NCBI RefSeq assembly: GCF_042684585.1
Contig: NZ_JBHULS010000006.1
Coordinates: 47,942 to 111,941, forward strand
Length of the DNA: 64,000 nucleotides
Direction: 5' to 3'
From: Algorimicrobium sediminis
GTDB lineage: Bacteria > Bacteroidota > Bacteroidia > Flavobacteriales > Flavobacteriaceae
Part shown: positions 56,276-63,639 of the stretch, one piece after another
Layout of the letters: the number at the start of each line of letters is the position of its first letter
How positions within the stretch are numbered: the first letter of the stretch is position 1
Made by a program: the position numbers and the translations under genes
The notes under the pieces: generated by a model
Seen by the model: only the letters and a program-made list of their open reading frames with translations
Databases searched by the model: none
Told to the model about the DNA's origin: nothing

Positions 56276-56881
56276 ATGAAAGCAGTTAATTTAAAAATTT
56301 CGTTGTTAGTATTTTCGATTCTTGGATTTACTATTTTATTACAAAGTTGTTCAGAAGATAATTCTACCGAGCAAATTGCAAATCAGACAGACAATTTCAA
56401 TTTGATTTCTCCAAATGGAAAAATTCTTGCAAACAAAACAGATGACCTTAAAGAAATGATTTTAAGAAATTCTGAAATTCAAGTTCCAAAAGATGAGATT
56501 AATTTTGAGAGTATTAATTTCGTTGAAAATGAGAAAGCTACTTTAGCAATTATCAGTTTTATTATTGATAATGAGAATAAATCTATGTTAGTTCCTTTGG
56601 AAATTAATGATGGATATTCTTTGTTGATTGATAATGAAAATTTAATTATAAGAAAGAATGATAATTTTGAAAAGCAAAATTTTAATATTGAAGATGCAAT
56701 TTTTTTAGAAGACGATATCAATAAATCAGAAAATTACGCTTCCAGAACAGCTTACGTATGCAATGGTGGCTGTTGTGGTTGGGCGGATATGGGAAATAAC
56801 CATTATCATTGTGGTTGTCCTTCTGCAAAATTGATTTTAACAACCGGCGGAAATTGTCAAATACAAGTGATTCCAGATTAA
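56276..56881 (+). CDS. Lipoprotein with Cys-rich C-terminal tail
   Basis: A 201-residue lipoprotein: lipobox LLQSC (C25), an Asn/Asp-rich beta-type middle, and a tail with six Cys (162, 166, 167, 179, 181, 194), including CNGGCCGWADMG and HCGCPS. The layout matches the Cys-rich genes at 57.9, 61.7 and 62.9 kb, but this is the only one on the plus strand. A secreted, disulfide-rich bacteriocin-like protein is my inference. Confidence 0.6.
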   Translation: MKAVNLKISLLVFSILGFTILLQSCSEDNSTEQIANQTDNFNLISPNGKILANKTDDLKEMILRNSEIQVPKDEINFESINFVENEKATLAIISFIIDNENKSMLVPLEINDGYSLLIDNENLIIRKNDNFEKQNFNIEDAIFLEDDINKSENYASRTAYVCNGGCCGWADMGNNHYHCGCPSAKLILTTGGNCQIQVIPD

Positions 56882-56907
56882 TTTAAATAATTAAATTTTA
56901 AAATGTG

Positions 56908-56937
56908 AAAGCAGTAATTTTTTTTACTGCTTTTTTT
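56908..56937 (+). terminator. Terminator of the 56276 gene
   Basis: GCAGTAA/TTACTGC stem flanked by AAA and seven T, 26 bases after the stop. Confidence 0.88.
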
Positions 56938-56969
56938 ATTTGTCTTAATAAATTTATATAAGTTAGTTT

Positions 56970-57502
56970 TTATCTCAATTCTCCTGTTTTTTGAGTCAGT
57001 GTATTTTCAATAATTCGATTAGAATCTTCAACCCAATTAATCCGGTCGCTGTGAAAATATTTTAGGTTTTGATTATCGGGATTATTAACCCAAATTTGGT
57101 GGATATTTGGATTTTTATTTAAACTTCTTAAATAATCGTTTTTAAAAATCGTCCATTGAGTTTTTTTCCAAAATATGGAGTTTTAGGAGTAGAAGAAAGA
57201 TAATTAATAACTAATGTTTTAGAGGAATCAATTTCTTCTCCAGATATTCGGGAAAGATATTCTGTCAATTGCTTTAATTGTGTATTATCTAATTTACCTT
57301 GATTCTTTCTTCTTACGAGCATTCCAATTATTAGTGAATCAGATTGAATAAAGACATCGAGATTAATATTATAATCTTTTTGTTTGTAGAACTGTTTTTC
57401 AGTTATTTCATTTTTATTAATATCTAAATATTTTTTTTCGAATTCCTGTGAAAATGAAAGAAGATGAATTAATAAAAATAAAATTAAAAAAAATTGTTTC
57501 AT
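56970..57502 (-). CDS. Exported protein interrupted by a frame change near 57140
   Basis: From the ATG at 57502 the first frame gives 124 residues (signal peptide 1-19, LLSFSQ) and stops at 57128. The other frame continues with protein-like sequence (LRSLNKNPNIHQIWVNNPDN, FHSDRINWVEDSNRII) to a stop at 56970. A -1 shift at TTTTTAAAAA joins the two into about 177 residues; T TTA AAA there is a classical slippery heptamer. Either an assembly indel or a frameshift site. No family recognised. Confidence 0.6.
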
Positions 57503-57517
57503 AGTTTTGTTTTAATG

Positions 57518-57655
57518 TTTGCCAACGTCTCCGTGTATGAGAAGTAGCAGTTAAATAAGCTATTCCTTTTCAGATTACAAACAAAAATAGCAGAAAAGAA
57601 CAAACATTTGTTTTAGCTCTTAGCTGCTATTTTTTATATACTTTGTTGGCAAACG
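57518..57655 (-). repeat. attC-like element R9 (type 2)
   Basis: Ends TTTGCCAACG and GTTGGCAAACG. The inside is unlike type 1: GTATGAGAAGTAGCAGTTAA pairs with TTAGCTGCTATTTTTTATAT, with AAAATAGCAGAAAAGAACAA between. 3 bases from the stop of the 57659 gene. Confidence 0.8.
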
Positions 57656-57658
57656 TTT

Positions 57659-57853
57659 TTATTCAAATAATCCTTTTTTCTTTAGAGTAAAGAGAATTAG
57701 AGTTGATATTACTAAAGTCGAAATATATAATAAAAACACATTTATTGAATCCATAAAATTACTGTAATCAACAATTAGAAAAATGGAAATTATTGAAATA
57801 GCAATAAAGATGCTTAGTAATACCAGAGTGCTTAAAGCAAATATTTTTTTCAT
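57659..57853 (-). CDS. Two-helix small membrane protein, candidate immunity partner
   Basis: A 64-residue protein with two membrane helices (LSTLVLLSIFIAISIISIFL and VFLLYISTLVISTLILF) and a short basic end. It lies 44 bases downstream of a Cys-rich lipoprotein gene and directly before R9, the same arrangement as 62648. Immunity to the neighbour product is inference only. Confidence 0.6.
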   Translation of the reverse strand: MKKIFALSTLVLLSIFIAISIISIFLIVDYSNFMDSINVFLLYISTLVISTLILFTLKKKGLFE

Positions 57854-57897
57854 TTTGATATTTTTTTTAAAGATAATAAATATTTACTAATATTATT

Positions 57898-58422
57898 TTA
57901 TTCATCGCAACAATGAACAGCGATACCTACAACAAAAGCACAGCATCCTGGTGACAAAGCGTGACACCCTCCACAATCAACTAATAAGGATATGCTATTG
58001 GCACAAGCTTCTGCATTGCATATAATTCCTTTTTGAACATAATTACTTGCGTCATAATCAAATTCTTTAATCAATTCATCATACACGCCAGATTCAATTC
58101 TTTTTAAGGCATTTTTTGCTTCTTCATCCAATTCAGTTCTTATCAATTCTAAACCACTATTAATGTACAAGTTTATATTTTCTTGTTGTTCTGTGCTTTT
58201 AGAATCAAGTTCAATTAGATTGAAAAGTTCTTTGTTGAAAAATTTGTCAACAGATTTGTTTGTGTAAACAGTTTGTAATCCATTTAGATAAGTTTGAAAG
58301 TCATTATCCATTTTTTTACTTAACTCTTCAGTTAAGCTTTCTTCGTTTGATGTTTGTTCTTGTTCTGAACAACCTAATGTAGTTAAGATACATAATAACA
58401 CTAAAAATTTTGTGATTTTCAT
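57898..58422 (-). CDS. Lipoprotein with octa-cysteine C-terminal tail
   Basis: A 174-residue lipoprotein: lipobox TLGC (C18), an acidic helical middle (20-130), and a tail of about 40 residues with eight Cys (135, 140, 150, 153, 160, 161, 171, 172), including CNAEAC, DCGGCH, GCC and HCC. The Gly/Ala/Val-rich stretch GCCAFVVGIAV recalls bacteriocin cores. Followed by the small two-helix gene. Function inferred, not known. Confidence 0.65.
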   Translation of the reverse strand: MKITKFLVLLCILTTLGCSEQEQTSNEESLTEELSKKMDNDFQTYLNGLQTVYTNKSVDKFFNKELFNLIELDSKSTEQQENINLYINSGLELIRTELDEEAKNALKRIESGVYDELIKEFDYDASNYVQKGIICNAEACANSISLLVDCGGCHALSPGCCAFVVGIAVHCCDE

Positions 58423-58496
58423 AATATTAAAGTTTTATTTAATGCCTACTTTCAGTATTTAAGGTCGCTGTTTCAGCTATTCCGACCGTCAAATGT

Positions 58497-58632
58497 TTGC
58501 CAACGTGTTTGTATAAGATTAGTTGCTTATTTTAAGCACTTAATTTAGCAAATAAAAACTAGATAGGAAATCCGCGAGGATTTTCGTAAGTAGGCGAGAA
58601 GCCAGCAATAAATTATATACGGTGTTGCCACC
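58497..58632 (-). repeat. attC-like element R10 (type 1, short)
   Basis: TTTGCCAACGTG start, AGCAAATAAAAACTAGATAG, mini hairpin AAATCC-GCGA-GGATTT, end TATATACGGTGTTGCCAC; lacks the GACACGAGCGCAGCG part. 7 bases from the stop of the 58640 gene. Confidence 0.85.
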
Positions 58633-58639
58633 AGTTTTT

Positions 58640-59686
58640 TTATTCATATTGGACTGTCACTCCTTTTTGTTCAAATTTTCCAATTGTTTCTTTTATTTCC
58701 GATTCGTCAAAATCATTTTCTCTTATTAGCAAATGGTTCAGTTTCGGTAAAGTCAATAATGTATCAGGAATTGAAGTCAAATCATTTCCATTTACTGCAA
58801 GACTTTCTAAACTCTTAATTCCGCCAATCCATTCAGGAATTGTTTTAATTTCATTATATCCAATTGTCAGTCTTTTAAGTTTCGGAAACTCTAAAATACT
58901 TTTAGGAAATACCTTCAGCTTATTAGAATGCACATTTAAATACTCAAGATTTCTCAACTCTAAAAGTCCGTTTGGAAGTTTAGTCAGATTCTGATAATTT
59001 ATTAAAACCTCTTTTTGGTCAAGATAATTTCCGTTTTCATAACCTGCTTTTAGATTGTTTTTAAAATTTTCATTTTTGAGTTTTTCACAAATTAAATCTC
59101 CAATTGAATCTCTGTAACTATAATCAACTTCTCCCAAATCGCTTATTGTTCCAACAACGTAATTAAATTTGTAATTTTTTTCTCCGTAACAATTATATTG
59201 CTCAAAGTAAGTCGCTGAAAACTTTTCTCCACTACCAACTACAGGAAATCTATATTTATGCTTAAATGTTTCCTTTTTTGAAGAAGTAAGTAAAATTCCA
59301 TTTTCGGGAATGAATATTTTATTATTTGTAAAATAATTACTTTCGAGTTTTGGTTGGTTCTCTATTCCGAAAACTATTATAAAACTCTGATTTTTTTCAA
59401 CAAAAGGTTCATTTTCATTTGTGAAATAAATTTCACTTCCAACGTCCCAATTTAAATGGTACAAAGTGTGGGACAGAACATAGACAAATATTAAAGTCCA
59501 TTCAATAATTTGTCGGTATTTGACTTTGAATTTTTTAAGTAAAAAACTTGTCAATACTAAAATTGAATAAATTCCAAACAACCAAAGTATAGCTCCAATT
59601 CCCCAAAATCCCATAATAAAGAAAATGAAAATTCCGAAAATAAAGACTATTATACTAAATGAATATATTGGATTTCTGATGTTCAT
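58640..59686 (-). CDS. Membrane protein with C-terminal leucine-rich repeats
   Basis: A 348-residue protein with three N-terminal membrane helices (about 10-85), a beta-rich middle, and from about 225 five or six LRRs (LTKLPNGLLELRNLEYLNVH, LKVFPKSILEFPKLKRLTIG, IPEWIGGIKSLESLAVNGND). LRRs usually mediate protein binding. Starts 10 bases from R11. Confidence 0.8.
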   Translation of the reverse strand: MNIRNPIYSFSIIVFIFGIFIFFIMGFWGIGAILWLFGIYSILVLTSFLLKKFKVKYRQIIEWTLIFVYVLSHTLYHLNWDVGSEIYFTNENEPFVEKNQSFIIVFGIENQPKLESNYFTNNKIFIPENGILLTSSKKETFKHKYRFPVVGSGEKFSATYFEQYNCYGEKNYKFNYVVGTISDLGEVDYSYRDSIGDLICEKLKNENFKNNLKAGYENGNYLDQKEVLINYQNLTKLPNGLLELRNLEYLNVHSNKLKVFPKSILEFPKLKRLTIGYNEIKTIPEWIGGIKSLESLAVNGNDLTSIPDTLLTLPKLNHLLIRENDFDESEIKETIGKFEQKGVTVQYE

Positions 59687-59696
59687 TCATCAAATG

Positions 59697-59833
59697 TTTG
59701 CCAACGGTTTTGTGTATGATTAGTGGCGTGTTTAAGCACCTAATTTAGCAAATAAAAACTGAATAGAAAATCCGCGAGGATTTTCGTAAGTAGGCGAGAA
59801 CTAGCAATAAATTATATACGGTGTTGGCGTGTC
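59697..59833 (-). repeat. attC-like element R11 (type 1, short)
   Basis: TTTGCCAACGG start, AAATAAAAACTGAATAG, mini hairpin AAAATCC-GCGA-GGATTTT, end TATATACGGTGTTGGCG; 7 bases from the stop of the 59841 gene. Confidence 0.85.
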
Positions 59834-59840
59834 GTTTTTT

Positions 59841-60698
59841 TTATTCAGTTGTCTCGTATTCTTTTAAAGTTTTTCCACTTTTCAATTTCCATTCTCGAAG
59901 TCCATTTGCATTTCTACCCATTAAAATAGCAGCAGCAGTTGATGGACTTGAAAACTCATAATCTCTGTCAAATACAAGTCCTTTCTCTGATTTGATTATT
60001 GTTTTATTTTCAATTAATCTTTCTCTTATATTTTTAAGTGATTTCTGCATAGATTCAGTCGTGCTTGTTGCTACCTCACTATTTTTAAAAACAATAAATC
60101 CTTTTGAGCTTGGAATTCCAAATCCATTTGCTCCTCTTGCAGCATTTATGTAAAAAGTGTTAGATTTTTTAGTCTTATTAGCTTCTGCGTTAACCAATGT
60201 TTCAAAAACTCGATGTCCCAAAGTATTGGTAAGAAGTTTTATGTTTTCGATAAATTCCTCCATTTCGGCTATTTCGGATTCCGATATCGAAGATTTTGAA
60301 GGAACTGTATTATTTTCTAATTCGTAATGATTAACTCTTTTGGTAATCTCATATAAGCGACTTTCTAAATATTTAATATGTGCTTTATTCAGATTTTCGT
60401 CTTTGCTTATGAATAATATAACTTCAGTCCAGAATTCTTTTTGGGAAACGTGTTGTTTTAGTCTGTCAATTATAGTTTCAGCCTCTCCAATGTAAACCAA
60501 TCCTTTTCCATCTTCATTTTCTCCAAAGAGTAAATATATTCCAGGATTCTGTAAATCTTCTCTTGAATATGATTCCTTAATCAGAATTCTCGGAATTTTA
60601 TAGGCTTTTCCTGTCCAATTGGAAAGCTCACAAGTCATTCTTCCATTAGGTTCTCCATCTATTAAAAACAACTTAATTGTCTTTCCAAATTTTCTCAT
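59841..60698 (-). CDS. GIY-YIG nuclease family protein with DUF4357
   Basis: A 285-residue protein: GIY-YIG core at about 52-120 (GIYLLFGENEDGKGLVYIGEAE, then RLKQH), and a C-terminal DUF4357 module (RDYEFSSPSTAAAILMGRNA, GLREWKL). Such fusions occur in restriction-like and defence settings; nuclease activity is expected but not shown. Single-gene cassette between R11 and R12. Confidence 0.87.
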   Translation of the reverse strand: MRKFGKTIKLFLIDGEPNGRMTCELSNWTGKAYKIPRILIKESYSREDLQNPGIYLLFGENEDGKGLVYIGEAETIIDRLKQHVSQKEFWTEVILFISKDENLNKAHIKYLESRLYEITKRVNHYELENNTVPSKSSISESEIAEMEEFIENIKLLTNTLGHRVFETLVNAEANKTKKSNTFYINAARGANGFGIPSSKGFIVFKNSEVATSTTESMQKSLKNIRERLIENKTIIKSEKGLVFDRDYEFSSPSTAAAILMGRNANGLREWKLKSGKTLKEYETTE

Positions 60699-60717
60699 TT
60701 AGTTAGGTTTTTTAAAT

Positions 60718-60855
60718 GCACGCCAACGGTCTCGGCTATGAGTAGTTGCGTGGGTTAGCACTTAACTTTGCAAGTACACACCAAACTGAAAATCCGCGAG
60801 GATTTGCAGAAGTAGGCGAGAACAAGCAATTACTTATAGCCATTGTTGGCAACAG
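60718..60855 (-). repeat. attC-like element R12 (type 1, best-preserved palindrome)
   Basis: Outer arms pair well: GCCAACGGTCTCGGCTATGA and its partner GCAATTACTTATAGCC...GTTGGC. It has AAATCC-GCGA-GGATTT. The last nine codons of the 60830 gene lie inside it. Confidence 0.85.
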
Positions 60856-61678
60856 TTTTTTTTAATTCATATTCAAGGTTGTTAATTATTATTTCTTTTT
60901 CATTTAGCTTTAGTTTTGTATTTATTACTTTTCCATTTTCAATAAGAAAAATTTTAGGGTATAAATTGAAATCCAGAATTTTCTCAATTTCTTTTTGGTC
61001 GACAGCATATAATTTATTGAAACTGTAGTTTAAAGATTCAATTTTTTTTGAAATATCTTCTAAATTTTTATCCCTTTCTGTAGGCACATTAATTGCATAA
61101 AAAGAAATATTGTCATAATTCTGATATTTTTTTGTTAGCTCATTGAACTTTGGAAATTTTTTAAAACAAGCTCCACAGCTTGTATTCCAAAAATCTATTA
61201 CAATTATTTTTTTTTCGTCTAATTGAGTTAAATTACCATATTTATCAGTAAAACTTATTTGATTGATTTTAACACCAATACTTTTAGGATGATAAGTTCC
61301 TAAAACAAATTCAAAATAATTAGGAAAAATAAAGAAACTATTAAAAATGATAATGATTAAGATAAGTGGTAGTAATAACTTTTTATTGAATGATTTTTTT
61401 GTTAGATAAAATACTAAAGGTATAAATATTAAGTAAAGCATTCCTTTTGAAAAATTATTCTCAAATAACATTCCAATTAATACGAGTATTAAGAATAAAA
61501 TAATACTATAAAGTAAAACCTTAATCTTTTTATTTTTAAAATAGATAAAAGTCAGTATCATAATAGAGATTTGCATATAGAAAATCAACCAAGTATGGGA
61601 ATCACTAACAAAACCTAAAAGAATGAGGTATATTACTAATACTAATGAATAGTGAAATATTTTATTTATTACTACCAC
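60830..61678 (-). CDS. Membrane-anchored TlpA/thioredoxin-like protein
   Basis: A 282-residue protein with about five membrane helices (1-125) and a TlpA-type thioredoxin domain (about 132-265) with active site WNTSCGAC (C168, C171) and the cis-Pro region LYPKIFLI. It should handle disulfides outside the membrane. It begins with GTG at 61678 and overlaps the end of the fulvocin-like gene by 17 bases, so the two are coupled. Its last residues (TVANNGYK) are coded by R12. Confidence 0.82.
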   Translation of the reverse strand: MVVINKIFHYSLVLVIYLILLGFVSDSHTWLIFYMQISIMILTFIYFKNKKIKVLLYSIILFLILVLIGMLFENNFSKGMLYLIFIPLVFYLTKKSFNKKLLLPLILIIIIFNSFFIFPNYFEFVLGTYHPKSIGVKINQISFTDKYGNLTQLDEKKIIVIDFWNTSCGACFKKFPKFNELTKKYQNYDNISFYAINVPTERDKNLEDISKKIESLNYSFNKLYAVDQKEIEKILDFNLYPKIFLIENGKVINTKLKLNEKEIIINNLEYELKKTVANNGYK

Positions 61679-62330
61679 TTATGTTTAATTTATCATGTCC
61701 GTGTCCACTACAAATTTCATCACAACTTCCAAAACCAAGAAAACCACACCCAAAATCTGTTTCATCACAGGTTTCTTTTTCACAGTCTCCTCCATCACCA
61801 CACCAGCCCCAATTACAATTGCAATCTACGTCATGTGCGACAGCAACCTTTGAAGATGAGCCATAAAAGTCATTATTAACCTGTTTCTCATTTTGTAAAG
61901 TACCAAAAGCATAAACCATTTTAGATTTACTCCAACCAGCTGCTTCTACTAAAGGTAGCAATTTAGCTTCAACTGCATAATATTCTTTATCACTCATTTC
62001 TTTGTCAAATTTTCTATTTGCTAAAACGTTCTCAACAAATTCGAAAAGCTTAATTTCTTCATCAGATTTATATTTGTTTTTCAAATATGAAATTTTGTCT
62101 AACCAAACAGAAGTTTTTCTTTCAGGGCTTAAAACTCTGAAGGCTGCTCTCTGCTTTTCTGCTGGCAATTGTATTATATCAGCTCTATCCATTTTACTTA
62201 TCGACTCGATGTTTTGACGAGCCCAATTATCTACTGATTCATTACAGCTATAACATTCTTCTTCAGTTTGGCAAGAAGAAATTAGGGCAATAATCATTAA
62301 ACATAGTCCTGTTTTAAAAAAATTTTTCAT
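61662..62330 (-). CDS. Fulvocin C-related bacteriocin-type lipoprotein
   Basis: A 222-residue lipoprotein: lipobox ISSC (C20), then the helical region typical of proteins annotated as fulvocin C-related (VDNWARQNIESISKMDRADI, RVLSPERKTSVWLDKI), and a C-terminal tail with eight Cys (170, 172, 177, 183, 188, 195, 203, 207), including CNCNWGWCG and GCGFLGFGSCDEIC. A disulfide-rich antimicrobial core released from the precursor is the usual guess; activity is unproven in Bacteroidota. Coupled to the thioredoxin-like gene. Confidence 0.75.
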   Translation of the reverse strand: MKNFFKTGLCLMIIALISSCQTEEECYSCNESVDNWARQNIESISKMDRADIIQLPAEKQRAAFRVLSPERKTSVWLDKISYLKNKYKSDEEIKLFEFVENVLANRKFDKEMSDKEYYAVEAKLLPLVEAAGWSKSKMVYAFGTLQNEKQVNNDFYGSSSKVAVAHDVDCNCNWGWCGDGGDCEKETCDETDFGCGFLGFGSCDEICSGHGHDKLNISGSNK

Positions 62331-62504
62331 GATGTAAAGTTATTATATTATAGATGAAAATACAGTTTTTGGTCTTGATTTTCAAATCACAGATTTTCTG
62401 CTTTTGGACCTGTTGGCTTAAAATAAACAAAACAATTAATAATCTACTTATCTATATTAATCCGTAAGTCGGATGGTCTTTAAATTATTAATTTTTTTTC
62501 AAAT

Positions 62505-62645
62505 TGTTGCCAACGGTTCTGGTATATGAAAAGTAGCAGATTTATATTCGCTGTTTTTCGGTTTAAAAACAAAGATAGCAGAAAAGAACCAAACCTTTAA
62601 GTTTAGCTCTTAACTGCTATTTTTTATATACAGTGTTATGCCACG
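62505..62645 (-). repeat. attC-like element R13 (type 2)
   Basis: Starts GTTGCCAACGG, shares AGTAGCAG, AGATAGCAGAAAAGAACCAA and TAGCTCTTAACTGCTATTTT (20 bases) with R9, ends TATATACAGTGTTATGCCAC. 2 bases from the stop of the 62648 gene. Confidence 0.82.
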
Positions 62646-62647
62646 TT

Positions 62648-62857
62648 TTAATTATTCAGAGCTTCTTTAATTTTTCCTTTGTAGAGATAGAATAATAGAC
62701 CATAAAAAATAATTAACTGACCTATACCTGCAATCATTAAAACTTTTGCAGTTCCCTCTGACGACTTCCCGCTAACAAAAAAGTACGTACCTAGAATGAG
62801 AAAAAGAGTTCCAAAAATACCAAAACTCCAAAACTTAATTTTCGCAAATTTTTTCAT
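62648..62857 (-). CDS. Two-helix small membrane protein, candidate immunity partner
   Basis: A 69-residue protein with two membrane helices (WSFGIFGTLFLILGTYFFV and VLMIAGIGQLIIFYGLLFYL) and a basic end. It starts 16 bases after the Cys-rich gene and is followed by type-2 element R13, as in the 57659 unit. No sequence family recognised. Confidence 0.6.
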   Translation of the reverse strand: MKKFAKIKFWSFGIFGTLFLILGTYFFVSGKSSEGTAKVLMIAGIGQLIIFYGLLFYLYKGKIKEALNN

Positions 62858-62873
62858 AATATGTGTTTTTTAA

Positions 62874-63083
62874 TTAACAAAAGGTATTTGGTCCAGCTCC
62901 AATACAAGAAGCTGCGAAACCAGCCATAACTTCCGGTCCAGCTACAACCAAAGCACCAACACATAACCAACTTTGACCACATGCCTCTACCGTACAATCC
63001 ATACACGCACTCCAACCAGAAGCGTGTCTACAACAATCTTCTTCGGCAACTTTGGCAGATGAATTTATATTGTGTTTTTCCAT
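62874..63083 (-). CDS. Octa-cysteine bacteriocin-like tail
   Basis: A 69-residue peptide with eight Cys (17, 18, 27, 30, 35, 41, 60, 69) in DCCRHASGWSACMDC, EACGQSWLC and a Gly/Ala-rich end (ALVVAGPEVMAGFAASCIG). It has no signal of its own. The frame is open upstream to a run of eight A at the end of the 63124 lipoprotein; removing one A would fuse the two. I think this is the C-terminal part of that lipoprotein. Confidence 0.6.
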   Translation of the reverse strand: MEKHNINSSAKVAEEDCCRHASGWSACMDCTVEACGQSWLCVGALVVAGPEVMAGFAASCIGAGPNTFC

Positions 63084-63123
63084 ATGTAATGAGTAAACTT
63101 TGTTGTTAAAAGCATTAATCTTT

Positions 63124-63639
63124 TCATTTTTTTTCTATGGAAATATTACCAAGTCTGTCCTTATCATCTTTTTGTAAAGAATAAAACATCTTGTTATCAA
63201 GTGTTTTTAAATTAAATTGCATTTTATTGCCTACTGCATAATATTCTGCTTTATTTACTTGATATAAGTTGTCATATTTATAAATGATGATTTTATTTTC
63301 TGAATTTTTAATCGAAATAGAATACATTATTACATCAGAGTTGTCAAAATAAAATTTCTTTACTTCTTTATTGTTGAGAGTAGATAAATCAACACCATTC
63401 TCTTTTGCCACATTGATTATTTCAGTTTTCTCTACATTATTTCCAAGTTTTTCGATTAAGTAGAAGTGATTATCGTAAAAATTAGGGCTTATGCTTGTTT
63501 TTGAAGATAAGTTCTCATAAATCACTTCGTTCATAGAAGTGGCGTTAGTGTTTAAATCATCATTATTATCAGAACAGCTATAAATTACAACTGAAAGTAA
63601 TAATATTGATAATACCGAAATGCTTAAATATTTTTTCAT
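63124..63639 (-). CDS. Lipoprotein, likely N-terminal part of a Cys-rich protein
   Basis: A 171-residue lipoprotein: lipobox VIYSC (C22), then a beta-rich middle (VKKFYFDNSDVIMYSISI, NKIIIYKYDNLYQ). It stops with TGA directly after an A8 run at 63127-63134. Without one A the frame would run on through NEKINAFNNKVYSLH into the eight-Cys peptide, giving the same architecture as the 57898 and 61662 proteins. Confidence 0.65.
   Translation of the reverse strand: MKKYLSISVLSILLLSVVIYSCSDNNDDLNTNATSMNEVIYENLSSKTSISPNFYDNHFYLIEKLGNNVEKTEIINVAKENGVDLSTLNNKEVKKFYFDNSDVIMYSISIKNSENKIIIYKYDNLYQVNKAEYYAVGNKMQFNLKTLDNKMFYSLQKDDKDRLGNISIEKK

Noticed and set aside
46935..62645. The 13 elements as simple MITEs
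   Set aside because: Not excluded, but their regular place directly after stop codons, the single gene orientation and two interior types with the same ends fit recombination sites better; also no target-site duplications are seen.
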